DNA of 64,000 nucleotides, from the NCBI RefSeq assembly GCF_000741135.1, contig NZ_JGYU01000002.1, positions 310,022 through 374,021 on the forward strand. The letters run 5' to 3'. A program made the translations under genes and the position numbers. Shown here piece after piece: positions 29,568-37,563 of the stretch (position 1 is its first letter; each line of letters begins with the position of its first letter). The stretch comes from Bifidobacterium choerinum. GTDB taxonomy: Bacteria; Actinomycetota; Actinomycetes; Actinomycetales; Bifidobacteriaceae. The notes under the pieces were generated by a model that had not been told where the DNA came from, did not search any database, and saw only the letters and a program-made list of their open reading frames with translations.

Positions 29568-29612
29568 TAAGTCTATTGCACTAGACATAATATGTCTAGT
29601 GCAATAGACTTA
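29568..29612. promoter_or_regulatory. 45-bp perfect palindrome, hicAB operator/promoter
   Basis: Two 22-nt arms (29568-29589 and 29591-29612) are exact reverse complements around a single A. Each arm contains a smaller inverted repeat, GTCTA-N6-TAGAC. It ends one base before the hicA ATG. The placement is that of a toxin-antitoxin autoregulatory operator, and the A/T-rich centre (ACATAATATGT) could also be the -10. Confidence 0.8.
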
Positions 29613-29613
29613 C

Positions 29614-29835
29614 ATGATGACGAAACGCAGAGAGCTTCTGAGGAAAATTCGGCGTGAGGCCCGAAGGCAGGGCCTCTCGTTCGAACGTGACGCGCGCAAA
29701 GGCGGCAATCATGAGATATGGAAACTGGACGGGATGGCCATCCCGGTACCGAGGCATCATGAGATTGGTGATATCACCGCTATGGGCATCTACAAGGAAG
29801 CAGCTGAAAAGCTGGGAAAAGGGTGGTGGCAATGA
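29614..29835 (+). CDS. hicA: HicA-type toxin (mRNA interferase)
   Basis: A 73-residue basic protein of the HicA dsRBD-like fold: KRRELLRKIRREARRQGLSF, then GGNHEIWKLDGMAIPVPRH, where the His in GNHEIW is the usual catalytic residue, and EIGDITAMGIYKEA. HicA toxins cleave mRNA and are blocked by HicB. The frame starts at tandem ATGs right after the palindrome and overlaps the antitoxin by ATGA. Confidence 0.85.
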   Translation: MMTKRRELLRKIRREARRQGLSFERDARKGGNHEIWKLDGMAIPVPRHHEIGDITAMGIYKEAAEKLGKGWWQ

Positions 29836-30185
29836 TCTATCAAGTGGATATCGAGCCGGACGGCAAGTACTGGAATATCTCGGTGCCGCAGATCAACCGC
29901 GTGACCCAAGCTCGCACTCTGGGCGAGGTGGAATCGATGGCGAAGGATCTCATCTCGATCATGACCGAGGAACGCGATCCGCAAATCGAAGTGCAGATGC
30001 ATCTGCCAAGCCTCGTGGAGGAGGCGCTGCGGCTGAAGGTGGAAGCGAAGGAGGCGGAGCGGCGCGCGCGCAAATCAATGGCCGGCGCCGTCCATCTACT
30101 GCACGATGAGGGAGTGCCGTATCGGGAGATCGGTCAGATTCTGGGCATCAGCCATCAGAGGGCGCAGCAGTTGGCGTCGGCATGA
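29832..30185 (+). CDS. hicB: HicB-type antitoxin
   Basis: The 117-residue protein has an N-terminal HicB-like domain (YQVDIEPDGKYWNISVPQIN and a TLGEVESMAKDLI helix) and a C-terminal helix-turn-helix (VPYREIGQILGISHQRAQQL). The second would bind the upstream palindrome while the first neutralises HicA. Start ATG 29832 overlaps the hicA stop, so the pair is translationally coupled. Confidence 0.83.
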   Translation: MIYQVDIEPDGKYWNISVPQINRVTQARTLGEVESMAKDLISIMTEERDPQIEVQMHLPSLVEEALRLKVEAKEAERRARKSMAGAVHLLHDEGVPYREIGQILGISHQRAQQLASA

Positions 30186-30199
30186 CATATGGATAATCG

Positions 30200-30236
30200 G
30201 AGACGCCGCCGAATCGATGGGATTCGGCAGCGTCTC
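30200..30236. terminator. Terminator after hicAB
   Basis: GAGACGC and GCCGAATC pair with GATTCGGC and GCGTCTC around a GATGG loop, with one C-A mismatch. It lies between hicB and the convergent tautomerase gene and may serve both. Confidence 0.65.
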
Positions 30237-30288
30237 TCGTATGCGCTGAGCGTTCGCCGCACGGTGGATGGCGGCGGCGAAGTTCAGA

Positions 30289-30636
30289 TCAGAAGTTGGA
30301 GCCGTTCCAACCCCAGTCGGGGGTTGCGGTGTAGCGGATGTAGGTGCGGTCGGCGGGGATCTCGAGCGTGTCCTGCAGCGCATCCATGATCTGCGGCGTG
30401 AGCTTCTTCCATGCGCTCGTCGGCACGTTCGAACCGAAGACGTTCACCTCGACGTAGGCGACCGGCGCGGCATCGTCGCCGCCGAAGTACATCGGCACAT
30501 TGTCCTCGAACATGCACATGAGCCAGCCCTCGGACTTGCCGGGGACGGCGGTGATCGCCTGGCCGAAGATGCGCTTGAGCGTATCGCGCTGCTCCTTCGT
30601 CGTCGGGACGGAGACATGGGTGTGAATGACTGGCAT
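30289..30636 (-). CDS. MIF/tautomerase-superfamily protein
   Basis: The 115-residue protein starts MPVIHTHVSV; removal of Met exposes Pro1, the catalytic base of the tautomerase superfamily. EGWLMCMFEDNVPMYFGG and CxxxVNVFGS-like strands match MIF-related phenylpyruvate tautomerases. The physiological substrate is unknown. SD GGAGG lies 5 nt before the ATG. It is convergent with hicB. Confidence 0.82.
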   Translation of the reverse strand: MPVIHTHVSVPTTKEQRDTLKRIFGQAITAVPGKSEGWLMCMFEDNVPMYFGGDDAAPVAYVEVNVFGSNVPTSAWKKLTPQIMDALQDTLEIPADRTYIRYTATPDWGWNGSNF

Positions 30637-30758
30637 AGGGCCTCCTTGATGGGAATCGGCGATCGACTCGGCGGTCGCCGGTCAACGGTGTTCAGTCAGT
30701 ACCCAGTCTAGGGCAGCTTTGCCGCGTCGTATTCGACTTGCGTCCGGTGGCTGAGCGG

Positions 30759-30862
30759 TTGAATGGAGGTTTGTGGTTGCGGTCAATCACAAACCTCCGC
30801 CGGGAGGGATGCGAATGGCAGTCTGTAATTGGGTTCAACCACCAACCGCCGCCGAAGGGCGT
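30759..30862. repeat. 52-bp tandem repeat, two copies
   Basis: Copies 30759-30810 and 30811-30862 match at roughly 70% of positions without gaps (shared GAATGG, TTG.G, TCAA.CAC.AACC.CCGCCG). The first copy contains a perfect hairpin, GGAGGTTTGTG with its complement (30765-30775 and 30788-30798). The second copy runs into the gtrA-like stop codon. Confidence 0.6.
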
Positions 30863-31419
30863 CACTTCCAGCCTTTCGGCGTGTGCCTGATCGACCACAT
30901 GCCCAGACGGTGCGAGAAGCTCTGCTCCCACTTCGCCTCGAGCTCCTCCTCGGACAGGACGTGGTCGCCGCGGCGTAGGCGGTTCATCGCGTTTGTGTGC
31001 GTGTCGTCGAGCAGCCATTTGCGGATGATGAAGTTCCAGATCGCGACGACGACCGTCGAGATCAGCTTGCCGATGTTCGTGCGCAGCAGATACATCGCGT
31101 GCTGGCTGATGTAGGCGTCCTTGTTCATGCCGTAGGTGGACAGCCAGATGATGACCATGTTGATGAACAGACCGACGACCGCCGAGAACAGGAAGATCGC
31201 CATTTCCATCCACCGTGCCATGTCCGGACGGTGCTTGAAGACGTATTTCATGCTCGCGAAGTAGTTGAAGACGAGCGAAATGAGGAACGAGATCGTCGCC
31301 GCGATGACGTTGTGCATATGGAACACGCCGACGAGGAGGTTGAGGATGCCCCAGTCGATCAGGAACGCGATGATGCCGACGACGCCGAATTTCAGGATCT
31401 GCTCAATGAGTTTGCGCAC
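30862..31419 (-). CDS. GtrA-family membrane protein
   Basis: This 185-residue protein has four predicted membrane helices (ILKFGVVGIIAFLIDWGILN; VIAATISFLISLVFNYF; AIFLFSAVVGLFINMVII; LISTVVVAIWNFIIRKWLL), as in GtrA/DPMS-like proteins that help move lipid-linked sugars across the membrane. The GTG at 31419 begins MRKLIEQILKF and is the first sensible start; there is no SD, and a TACACT hexamer lies 4 nt upstream. Longer frames add a low-complexity Arg/Ala stretch. Confidence 0.82.
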   Translation of the reverse strand: MRKLIEQILKFGVVGIIAFLIDWGILNLLVGVFHMHNVIAATISFLISLVFNYFASMKYVFKHRPDMARWMEMAIFLFSAVVGLFINMVIIWLSTYGMNKDAYISQHAMYLLRTNIGKLISTVVVAIWNFIIRKWLLDDTHTNAMNRLRRGDHVLSEEELEAKWEQSFSHRLGMWSIRHTPKGWK

Positions 31420-31927
31420 ACGAACAGTGTACAAGGGGCACGCCCGAAGCAGCCGTGCGGCTGCGGACGCCCGCTCCGCACGGCGTACGCAGCGCGTACT
31501 GCCCATGTACTGTCAGCCGTCGTGCGCGCTCGCCCATCATCTGCATCAGTCATGCATATCTCGATAATTTGGGAGAAACTTTGAGTTATGCGTCGTGCAC
31601 TGCGCAGGCAGACGCCCGGCATGTGCGATGGTGCGCGTTTGGGTGAGCAGATGTGCGATTGGAGAGTCGGCGTGAGCGATATTGTGCGGTTTCGGCATCG
31701 TCGGCTGTTACAGTGCCATGGCTGCCGGTTGCGCGGGCGCATATCTCGATAGTTTGCCCGAGATATCGAGTTATGCGCCCGTGCTCGTGCCCGCACGGGC
31801 GGGAGCGCACAAAGCCATGGCGATCAATGACAGGTCCCGCACGTGCTTGTGCGGGTGGGGGATGAGGTCGCCGTCGACGAGGAGGGTGCCCCTGGTCGAG
31901 CCGACGAAGATTAACCTATGCGCGCGT
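31420..31927. other. Repeat-rich intergenic region, no gene seen
   Basis: This gap of about 500 bp holds no frame with convincing codon use. It contains two related copies of GCATATCTCGATANTTTG...GAGTTATGCG (31554-31594 and 31739-31779), the second folding into a 15-bp stem (31736-31779, one mismatch). It also has a GCCCGTGC/GCACGGGC hairpin (31777-31800) and a degenerate 30-bp repetition of ATGTGCGAT at 31621, 31651 and 31681. Confidence 0.6.
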
Positions 31928-32869
31928 CTACAGCTCGACTTCCGGTTTGGACGGGTCGTCCTTGACGTGGGCGAACTTCGCGGCGAGCGCCTCCTTGTTC
32001 TTGCGTTCGTCCTCCTGACGCGCGCGTTCCTTCGCCTCCTTGGGGTCCCACAGGATGTCCCCGCGGTGCCTGCGCCACTCGGCGCAGGCGATCGGGGCGA
32101 GCGCCTGCGCGAGCACCGTTGCCGCGTCGACGGCGTCGTCGTCGCCGTTCGGCGTCGCGTAGGAGGCGACGACGCCGTGGAACTGCTCGGCCGTCAGGCA
32201 GATCTGCGGCAGCTGCAGCGTCGCCGCGAAATCGTTGATGAACAGGAAGAACGGCAGTGCGAGCCGTTCGAGGCCGCGCACGCGCTGTTCGGGCGCACCG
32301 CCGGCCGTCGGCTCCTCGTCGCCGAGCGCACCGGCGAGCTGCGTCGTCGCGACGCGCATCAGTTCGTTGAGCAGCACGACGACGACGGCGTAGCGCCATG
32401 CGATCGATTCGACCTTCGTCTCGGTGCGCGCGGCGACGAAATCCTCGGCGTTGCCGACGGCGGTCGTGACGGCGGTGGAGGTCGCGCCGGACCAGCCGGC
32501 GTCGAGCGTGTCGGCGGCGTCGAGCAGTTCGTGCACGTCGTGCGACGACGCGAATCCGGCGAGCGTCTCGATCGCGTCGTTCGCGGCGTTCAACGCGTCC
32601 ACCGTTTCCTGCGGGCGGCCGGGAATAGAGTCGGCGCCCTCGTAGACGAATTCGGCGTCGGCCATCGGAATTCGCTCGCCGGACATGACCTGCGCGGCGA
32701 GACGGCTCAGACGCACTTGCAGGTTCTCGCAGTAGCGCGCGTCGTTGTCCATGTGCAGCGCCGACGTCAGCGGCCACAGCTCGGTCAGATCGGCGGCCGC
32801 CTGCGCGGCCTGACGGACGTTCGGCAGCGCGGCGATGCGCTCGACGACCTGGTCGATATCTCCATTCAT
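31928..32869 (-). CDS. Conserved hypothetical protein, function unknown
   Basis: The 313-residue soluble, Ala-rich helical protein begins MNGDIDQVVERIAALPNVRQ and ends in a Lys/Glu-rich tail. I do not recognise its family. No signal peptide or catalytic motif is evident. The ATG at 32869 has AAGGAG 5 nt upstream and is well supported; a longer frame upstream overlaps the histidine phosphatase gene and was rejected. It lies 53 nt downstream of that gene on the same strand, so the two are probably co-transcribed. Confidence 0.78.
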   Translation of the reverse strand: MNGDIDQVVERIAALPNVRQAAQAAADLTELWPLTSALHMDNDARYCENLQVRLSRLAAQVMSGERIPMADAEFVYEGADSIPGRPQETVDALNAANDAIETLAGFASSHDVHELLDAADTLDAGWSGATSTAVTTAVGNAEDFVAARTETKVESIAWRYAVVVVLLNELMRVATTQLAGALGDEEPTAGGAPEQRVRGLERLALPFFLFINDFAATLQLPQICLTAEQFHGVVASYATPNGDDDAVDAATVLAQALAPIACAEWRRHRGDILWDPKEAKERARQEDERKNKEALAAKFAHVKDDPSKPEVEL

Positions 32870-32922
32870 CGTGACTCCTTCGCGGTTGCGGCCACCGGTG
32901 TGGCGGCCAAAGCGGATGCAGG

Positions 32923-33582
32923 CTACTCGATGCCCTTCGCCGGGTCGGCGTAGGTGATTGACAGCACGTCGTGCGTCGCGTTGTCGTAGGTGATCGACGT
33001 CACTGATGCGAGCGCCGTCTTGCGCAGCAGCATGTTGTGCTCGGGGCGTCCTGTTTCGAGCATGTGGCGATACGACCAGATCGGCGATTCGTGCGTGACG
33101 ACGACGATCTGCTCGCCAGGATGTTCGTCGACTTTTTCCAGAGCGAAATTCTGCACACGGTTCGCGATCGAACGGTAGCTTTCGCCCCAGCTCGGACGCC
33201 ACAGGTTGCGCACGAGCCTGAGGTTCTCGGGGCGCCACAGCGCGCCGTCGCCGTGGCCGATGCGTTTGCCGCGGAACTCGTTGCGCGCCTCGATGAGACG
33301 CGGGTCGGTGAGCAGCTCCAGCTGCTGCTGGCCGCGTTCGGCGCGCAAGCGGTTGAGTTCGAGCAGGATTGCGTCGGCCGTCTCACGAGTGCGGTCGAGC
33401 GGTGACGAGTAGACGGCGGCGGTCGTGTTCGTCTGCGGGTTGGCGGCCAGATAGCGGCCGGTCGCCTGCGCCATGCGGCGCCCCGACTCGGACAGATGGA
33501 AGCCGGGAAGCCGTTCGTAGAGCAGATGGTCCGGGTTGTAGACCTTGCCGTGCCGCACGAAGTTGATGGTGGTGGCCGTCAT
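32923..33582 (-). CDS. Histidine phosphatase family protein
   Basis: The 219-residue protein carries the phosphoglycerate-mutase-like motif INFVRHGKVYNP (catalytic His11), YSSPLDRTRETA and a second His in VVVTHESPIWS. These enzymes remove phosphate from sugars, small metabolites or proteins. The substrate is not deducible. SD AAAGGGAG precedes the ATG. Confidence 0.88.
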   Translation of the reverse strand: MTATTINFVRHGKVYNPDHLLYERLPGFHLSESGRRMAQATGRYLAANPQTNTTAAVYSSPLDRTRETADAILLELNRLRAERGQQQLELLTDPRLIEARNEFRGKRIGHGDGALWRPENLRLVRNLWRPSWGESYRSIANRVQNFALEKVDEHPGEQIVVVTHESPIWSYRHMLETGRPEHNMLLRKTALASVTSITYDNATHDVLSITYADPAKGIE

Positions 33583-33876
33583 GACGCTCCCTTTCGAATC
33601 GATGTGAACATTTCACGATAATCGCTTCCACCTCAATAATGTACCGCGTGTCGCGCCGGCGGGTGCGACTAATGTGGCCGTGTTCGCGAACGCGTGACAT
33701 GCGCGTCGCGCGGACGATTCGCCGGCCATCGACGACGACGTCGCCGAATCGCCAAGCAACAATCCCTAACCAATGCAACAAACCCAACCAACCGCAGGCG
33801 GCGAGAATCAAGCCGTGACGCCAAACGGCGCGACGGCCGCATGCGGGACACATCCGTGAGCAGAAAGGAGCGGCAC

Positions 33877-35406
33877 ATGGCACAGCACAGGGAGCACGTA
33901 GTGACGAAGGGAATCAGGGACGTCAACAGACGGTTGTTCGGCGGCTACGCGCAGCTGCTGAAGATCCCGCACACGGCCAGGTTCACAGTCGGCTCGGTCA
34001 TCGCGTGCATGCCGTTCCCGATGGTCGGCATGACGATGACGATCATGACGCAGCAGTACTACGGCAACTATTCGCTCGCCGGCGCGCTCACCGCCGTGCA
34101 GGCGATCGCCGGCGCCGCCGTCGGCCCGCTGTTTGGCACGCTCGTCGACCGCTACGGGCAGAGGCAGGTCTCGGTGCCGATCATCGCCGTGTGGATGGTC
34201 GCGGCGACGGCCTTCGTCTCGTGCGTGCTCGCGCATGTGCAGCCGTGGATCCTGTTCTGCATCGTGCCGTTCCTCGCCGCCGTGCCGCCGTGGGGTGCGA
34301 TGAGCCGCGCGCGGTGGACGAATCTGCTCAAGCACGACCGCGTCGGCGTCAACCGCGCGTTGTCGCTGTGCGGCGTCTTCGACGAGGCGATGTGGGTCAT
34401 CGGCAATCCGCTCGCCTCGACGTTGGCCGTCATCTCCGGCGTGCTCACGTTCAGCTTCACCGGCGCTTGCGTGCTCATCGGCGCATTGATGTTCCTCACC
34501 GAACTGACGACGGAGCCGGCGAGCCAGACGCAGCTCGCGCGCGCCGAAGGACTGACGCGCCGCGAGTTCCGTGCGCGCGAGGACGCGAAGGCGCGGCTGC
34601 TGCGCGCGCAGACGGCGGAACGTGACGCCCGCGCGCAGGCGAAGTCGGAGGGCCTGGGCGCGGCCGAGGTGGACGCGGCCGGCAAGGCGGCGTACGAGAA
34701 GTCGATGAGCGGCAAGAAGGACTCGATCTGGGGGCCCGGCCTCATCGCCGTGTGCGTCACATGGTTCGGCCTCGGCGCGTTCCAGTCGGCCGCCGGCATC
34801 TCGATCGTCTCCTTCGCGACTGAATCGAACATGAAGCAGTACACCGGATTCGTGTTCGCATGCTTCTCGATCAGCTCGCTGCTCGGCGCGCTCGTCTACG
34901 GCGCGAAGAACTGGACGATTCCGCTGTGGAAGCGCTTCTACGTGTGCCTCGCCGTGCTCAATCTCGGCATCGGCTCGTTCCTGTTCGCCAAGCAGCTGTG
35001 GGTCATCGCCGTCATCTACCTGTTCATCGGCGTCTGCCAGTCGCCTACGTGGATCAACGGCAACCAGCTGATGCTGCACCTTGTGCCGCAGACGCGCTTC
35101 ACCGAAGGCATGGCGTGGATGGGGGCGATGAACGCGATCGGCGGCTCGGCCGGTTCGGCGATCGCCGGCGTTGCGATCGACCATGCCGGCTCGCACGGCG
35201 GATTCGCCGTCGTCACGGCGCTCGCGCTCGTCTCGCTCGCGATTGCGCTGTGTGGCTTCAAGCAGATCAAGGAGAGCACGGAGACGCCGGTGCTCACCGA
35301 GGTCGACAGCGCGGGCGCCGCCGGCGACGGCGACGAGACGGCCGCGCAGATCGACGACGTCGCGCGTATCGCGGCCGAGGACGCCGACGCCGCAGCGCGC
35401 GGCTGA
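33877..35406 (+). CDS. MFS transporter
   Basis: A 509-residue major facilitator protein with about 12 membrane helices (IACMPFPMVGMTMTIMTQQYY; GPLFGTLVDRYGQRQVSVP, the loop 2-3 motif). A long charged central loop (residues 205-280, rich in Arg/Ala/Glu) and an acidic C-terminus are notable. The ATG at 33877 follows AAAGGAG at 6 nt. Related bifidobacterial proteins are annotated as multidrug or sugar exporters; the substrate here is unknown. Confidence 0.88.
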   Translation: MAQHREHVVTKGIRDVNRRLFGGYAQLLKIPHTARFTVGSVIACMPFPMVGMTMTIMTQQYYGNYSLAGALTAVQAIAGAAVGPLFGTLVDRYGQRQVSVPIIAVWMVAATAFVSCVLAHVQPWILFCIVPFLAAVPPWGAMSRARWTNLLKHDRVGVNRALSLCGVFDEAMWVIGNPLASTLAVISGVLTFSFTGACVLIGALMFLTELTTEPASQTQLARAEGLTRREFRAREDAKARLLRAQTAERDARAQAKSEGLGAAEVDAAGKAAYEKSMSGKKDSIWGPGLIAVCVTWFGLGAFQSAAGISIVSFATESNMKQYTGFVFACFSISSLLGALVYGAKNWTIPLWKRFYVCLAVLNLGIGSFLFAKQLWVIAVIYLFIGVCQSPTWINGNQLMLHLVPQTRFTEGMAWMGAMNAIGGSAGSAIAGVAIDHAGSHGGFAVVTALALVSLAIALCGFKQIKESTETPVLTEVDSAGAAGDGDETAAQIDDVARIAAEDADAAARG

Positions 35407-35460
35407 GCGGGGCCGTGTGCGGCCGGCCGCACGTCGGCCGCGCGCGCCACAATAGACGGC

Positions 35461-37041
35461 ATGACTGATGCTGCAATCGTACAACCAGAAGACTCCGTCG
35501 AAGACATGAAGGAACGCGAGCACGTCAAGCCGGAACTGCCGGCGAACGTGCGTGTGCGCTTCTGCCCGTCACCCACCGGCATCCCGCATGTGGGCATGGT
35601 GCGAACCGCCCTGTTCAACTGGGCCGAGGCGCGCCACACGGGCGGCACCTTCGTGTTCCGCATCGAGGACACCGACGCCCAGCGCGACTCCGAGGAGAGC
35701 TTCAACCAGATCATCGAGGCCCTCGACTGGCTCGGCATCGACTGGGATGAGGGCATCCGCGTCGGCGGTCCGGACGGCCCGTACCGCCAGAGCGAGCGCG
35801 GACCGATCTACCATGACGTCGCGCAGAAGCTGCTCGACGCCGGCTACGCCTATGAATCGTTCTCGACGCCCGAGGAGATCGAGGCGCGTAACATCGCCGC
35901 CGGCCGTCCCAAGGAGTTCGGCTACGACGGCTACGACCGCCACCTGACCGACGAGCAGAAGGCCGCGTTCCGCGCCGAAGGCCGCCAGCCGGCGCTGCGC
36001 ATCAAGATGCCCGACGAGGACATCACGTTCAACGACCTGATTCGCGGCGAGATCACGTTCAAGGCCGGCTCGGTGCCGGACTACGTGATCGTGCGCCCGA
36101 ACGGCGACCCGCTGTACACGCTGACGAACCCGGTCGACGACGCGCTGATGCGCATCAACGTCGTGCTGCGCGGCGAGGACCTGCTCAGCTCGACGCCACG
36201 CCAGATCGTGCTGTACCGCTATCTGATCGAACTGGGCATCGCCAAGGAGATGCCGCTGTTCGGCCACATGCCCTACGTCATGGGCCAGGGCAACAAGAAG
36301 CTCTCCAAGCGCGACCCGGAGTCGAACCTGTTCCTGCACCGCGAGCACGGCTTCATCAAGGAGGGCCTGCTCAACTACCTCGCGCTGCTCGGCTGGTCGA
36401 TCGGCCCGGACCGCGACATCTTCACGATGGACGAGATGATCAAGGCCTTCGACGTGCGCGACGTCAAGGCGAACCCGGCGCGCTTCGACCTGGACAAGGC
36501 GACGGCGATCAACGCCGAGCACATCCGCATGCTCGAGCCGCAGGACTTCCTCGACCGTTCGGTGCCGTACCTGTTCCGCGCCGGCGTCGTCTCCGCTGAT
36601 TCGTGGGGCGCGCTGAGCGACCGCGAGCGCGAGGTGCTCACCGCCGCCGCGCCGCTCGTGCAGACGCGCGTGCGCCTGCTCGGCGAGGTCGCCGGCATGG
36701 TCGGCTCGCTGCTGTCCGACGACGCGTACATCCCGCCGGAGGACGACGCGAAGAAGCAGCTCAAGGCGACGGCCGGCGAAGTGCTCGACGCGGCGATCGC
36801 CGCGCTCGAGGCGGTGCCCCAGGACGGATGGAAGACCGACAACCTCCATGAGACGCTCAACAAGGCGCTCATCGAGGAGGGCGGCTACAAGCCTCGCGTC
36901 GCCTTCGGTCCGGTGCGCGTCGCGATGAGCGGTCGCCGCGTCTCGCCGCCGCTGTTCGAGTCGATGGAGATCGTCGGCAAGCCGTTGACGATGCAGCGTC
37001 TCGAAGGCCTGCGCGCGCATCTCGCTGAGATCCAGGGCTGA
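35461..37041 (+). CDS. gltX: Glutamyl-tRNA synthetase
   Basis: It charges tRNA with glutamate. The class I HIGH-type signature is [12 protein letters not shown] (His43) and the KMSKS counterpart is KKLSKR at 279-284. At 526 residues it is full length with a C-terminal anticodon-binding domain. There is no SD; CACAAT (35448-35453) lies 7 nt before the ATG, suggesting a leaderless message. tRNA-Glu and tRNA-Gln lie immediately downstream, both substrates if the enzyme is non-discriminating, as in many bacteria that use GatCAB. Confidence 0.96.
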   Translation: MTDAAIVQPEDSVEDMKEREHVKPELPANVRVRFCPSPTGIPHVGMVRTALFNWAEARHTGGTFVFRIEDTDAQRDSEESFNQIIEALDWLGIDWDEGIRVGGPDGPYRQSERGPIYHDVAQKLLDAGYAYESFSTPEEIEARNIAAGRPKEFGYDGYDRHLTDEQKAAFRAEGRQPALRIKMPDEDITFNDLIRGEITFKAGSVPDYVIVRPNGDPLYTLTNPVDDALMRINVVLRGEDLLSSTPRQIVLYRYLIELGIAKEMPLFGHMPYVMGQGNKKLSKRDPESNLFLHREHGFIKEGLLNYLALLGWSIGPDRDIFTMDEMIKAFDVRDVKANPARFDLDKATAINAEHIRMLEPQDFLDRSVPYLFRAGVVSADSWGALSDREREVLTAAAPLVQTRVRLLGEVAGMVGSLLSDDAYIPPEDDAKKQLKATAGEVLDAAIAALEAVPQDGWKTDNLHETLNKALIEEGGYKPRVAFGPVRVAMSGRRVSPPLFESMEIVGKPLTMQRLEGLRAHLAEIQG

Positions 37042-37081
37042 ACGCCGCGGGTGCGCGTCCGCAGCGCATACGTGGTCTGAA

Positions 37082-37118
37082 GGAAGCGGGGAACATCGTG
37101 CCGATGTTCCCCGCTTCC
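37082..37118 (+). terminator. Terminator after gltX
   Basis: A perfect 17-bp stem with a 3-nt TGC loop (arms 37082-37098 and 37102-37118). Confidence 0.82.
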
Positions 37119-37182
37119 GTATGCGAGGACGATGCACGGAGGTGTCGCGAAAACGTTGGAATCATGAGCGACACGCCGTGAT

Positions 37183-37211
37183 TTGCGCAAGTGTGGAATC
37201 CCTAGTATATT
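37183..37211 (+). promoter_or_regulatory. Promoter of the tRNA operon
   Basis: TTGCGC (37183-37188), a 17-bp spacer and TATATT (37206-37211), 35 bp before tRNA-Glu. Confidence 0.6.
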
Positions 37212-37245
37212 TTCTTTCTGTTGCTTCACGGAGCAGCGAGATGAT

Positions 37246-37318
37246 GCCCCCATCGTCTAGCGGTCTAGGACTACGCCCTCTCACGGCGCCAACACCGGTT
37301 CAAATCCGGTTGGGGGTA
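37246..37318 (+). tRNA. tRNA-Glu (CTC)
   Basis: The acceptor arm GCCCCCA pairs with TGGGGGT (with one G-U pair), the D arm is TCGTCTAGCGGTCTAGGA, the anticodon loop CTCTCAC gives CTC, and the T arm is CCGGTTCAAATCCGG. CCA is not encoded. Confidence 0.95.
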
Positions 37319-37352
37319 CGAAGTTCACCACCACGGTGATGAACATGCCAAT

Positions 37353-37427
37353 TGGGATGTGGTGTAATTGGCAACACAGCTGATTCTGGTTCAGCCATTC
37401 TTGGTTCGAGTCCAGGCATCCCAGCCA
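37353..37427 (+). tRNA. tRNA-Gln (CTG)
   Basis: The acceptor arm TGGGATG pairs with CATCCCA, the anticodon CTG sits in GATTCTGGTTC, and the T loop TTCGAGT is present. CCA is encoded (37425-37427). It follows tRNA-Glu by 34 nt and shares its promoter. Confidence 0.95.
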
Positions 37428-37431
37428 ATCG

Positions 37432-37456
37432 AAACCCTCGCTTCGGCGAGGGTTTT
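37432..37456 (+). terminator. Terminator of the tRNA operon
   Basis: AAACCCTCGC pairs with GCGAGGGTTT around a TTCG tetraloop, followed by TTGTGTTTT. It is the clearest classical intrinsic terminator in the window. Confidence 0.88.
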
Positions 37457-37563
37457 GTGTTTTCCTCGCAGCGGTTGCCTTCGCCGCGGGTTTTGCGCAG
37501 AGACTGCGGGAATCTGCACGGCGCGCGTCCACGTCGCGCGCGAAGTGCATTACTGTTGGAAGT

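Noticed and set aside
29308-31927. Mobile element carrying hicAB
   Set aside because: No transposase, integrase, terminal repeats or target duplication could be found, although the accessory content and A/T-richer DNA hint at transfer.
31420-31927. CRISPR-like array
   Set aside because: The repeats are few, degenerate and irregularly spaced, with no cas genes in the window.
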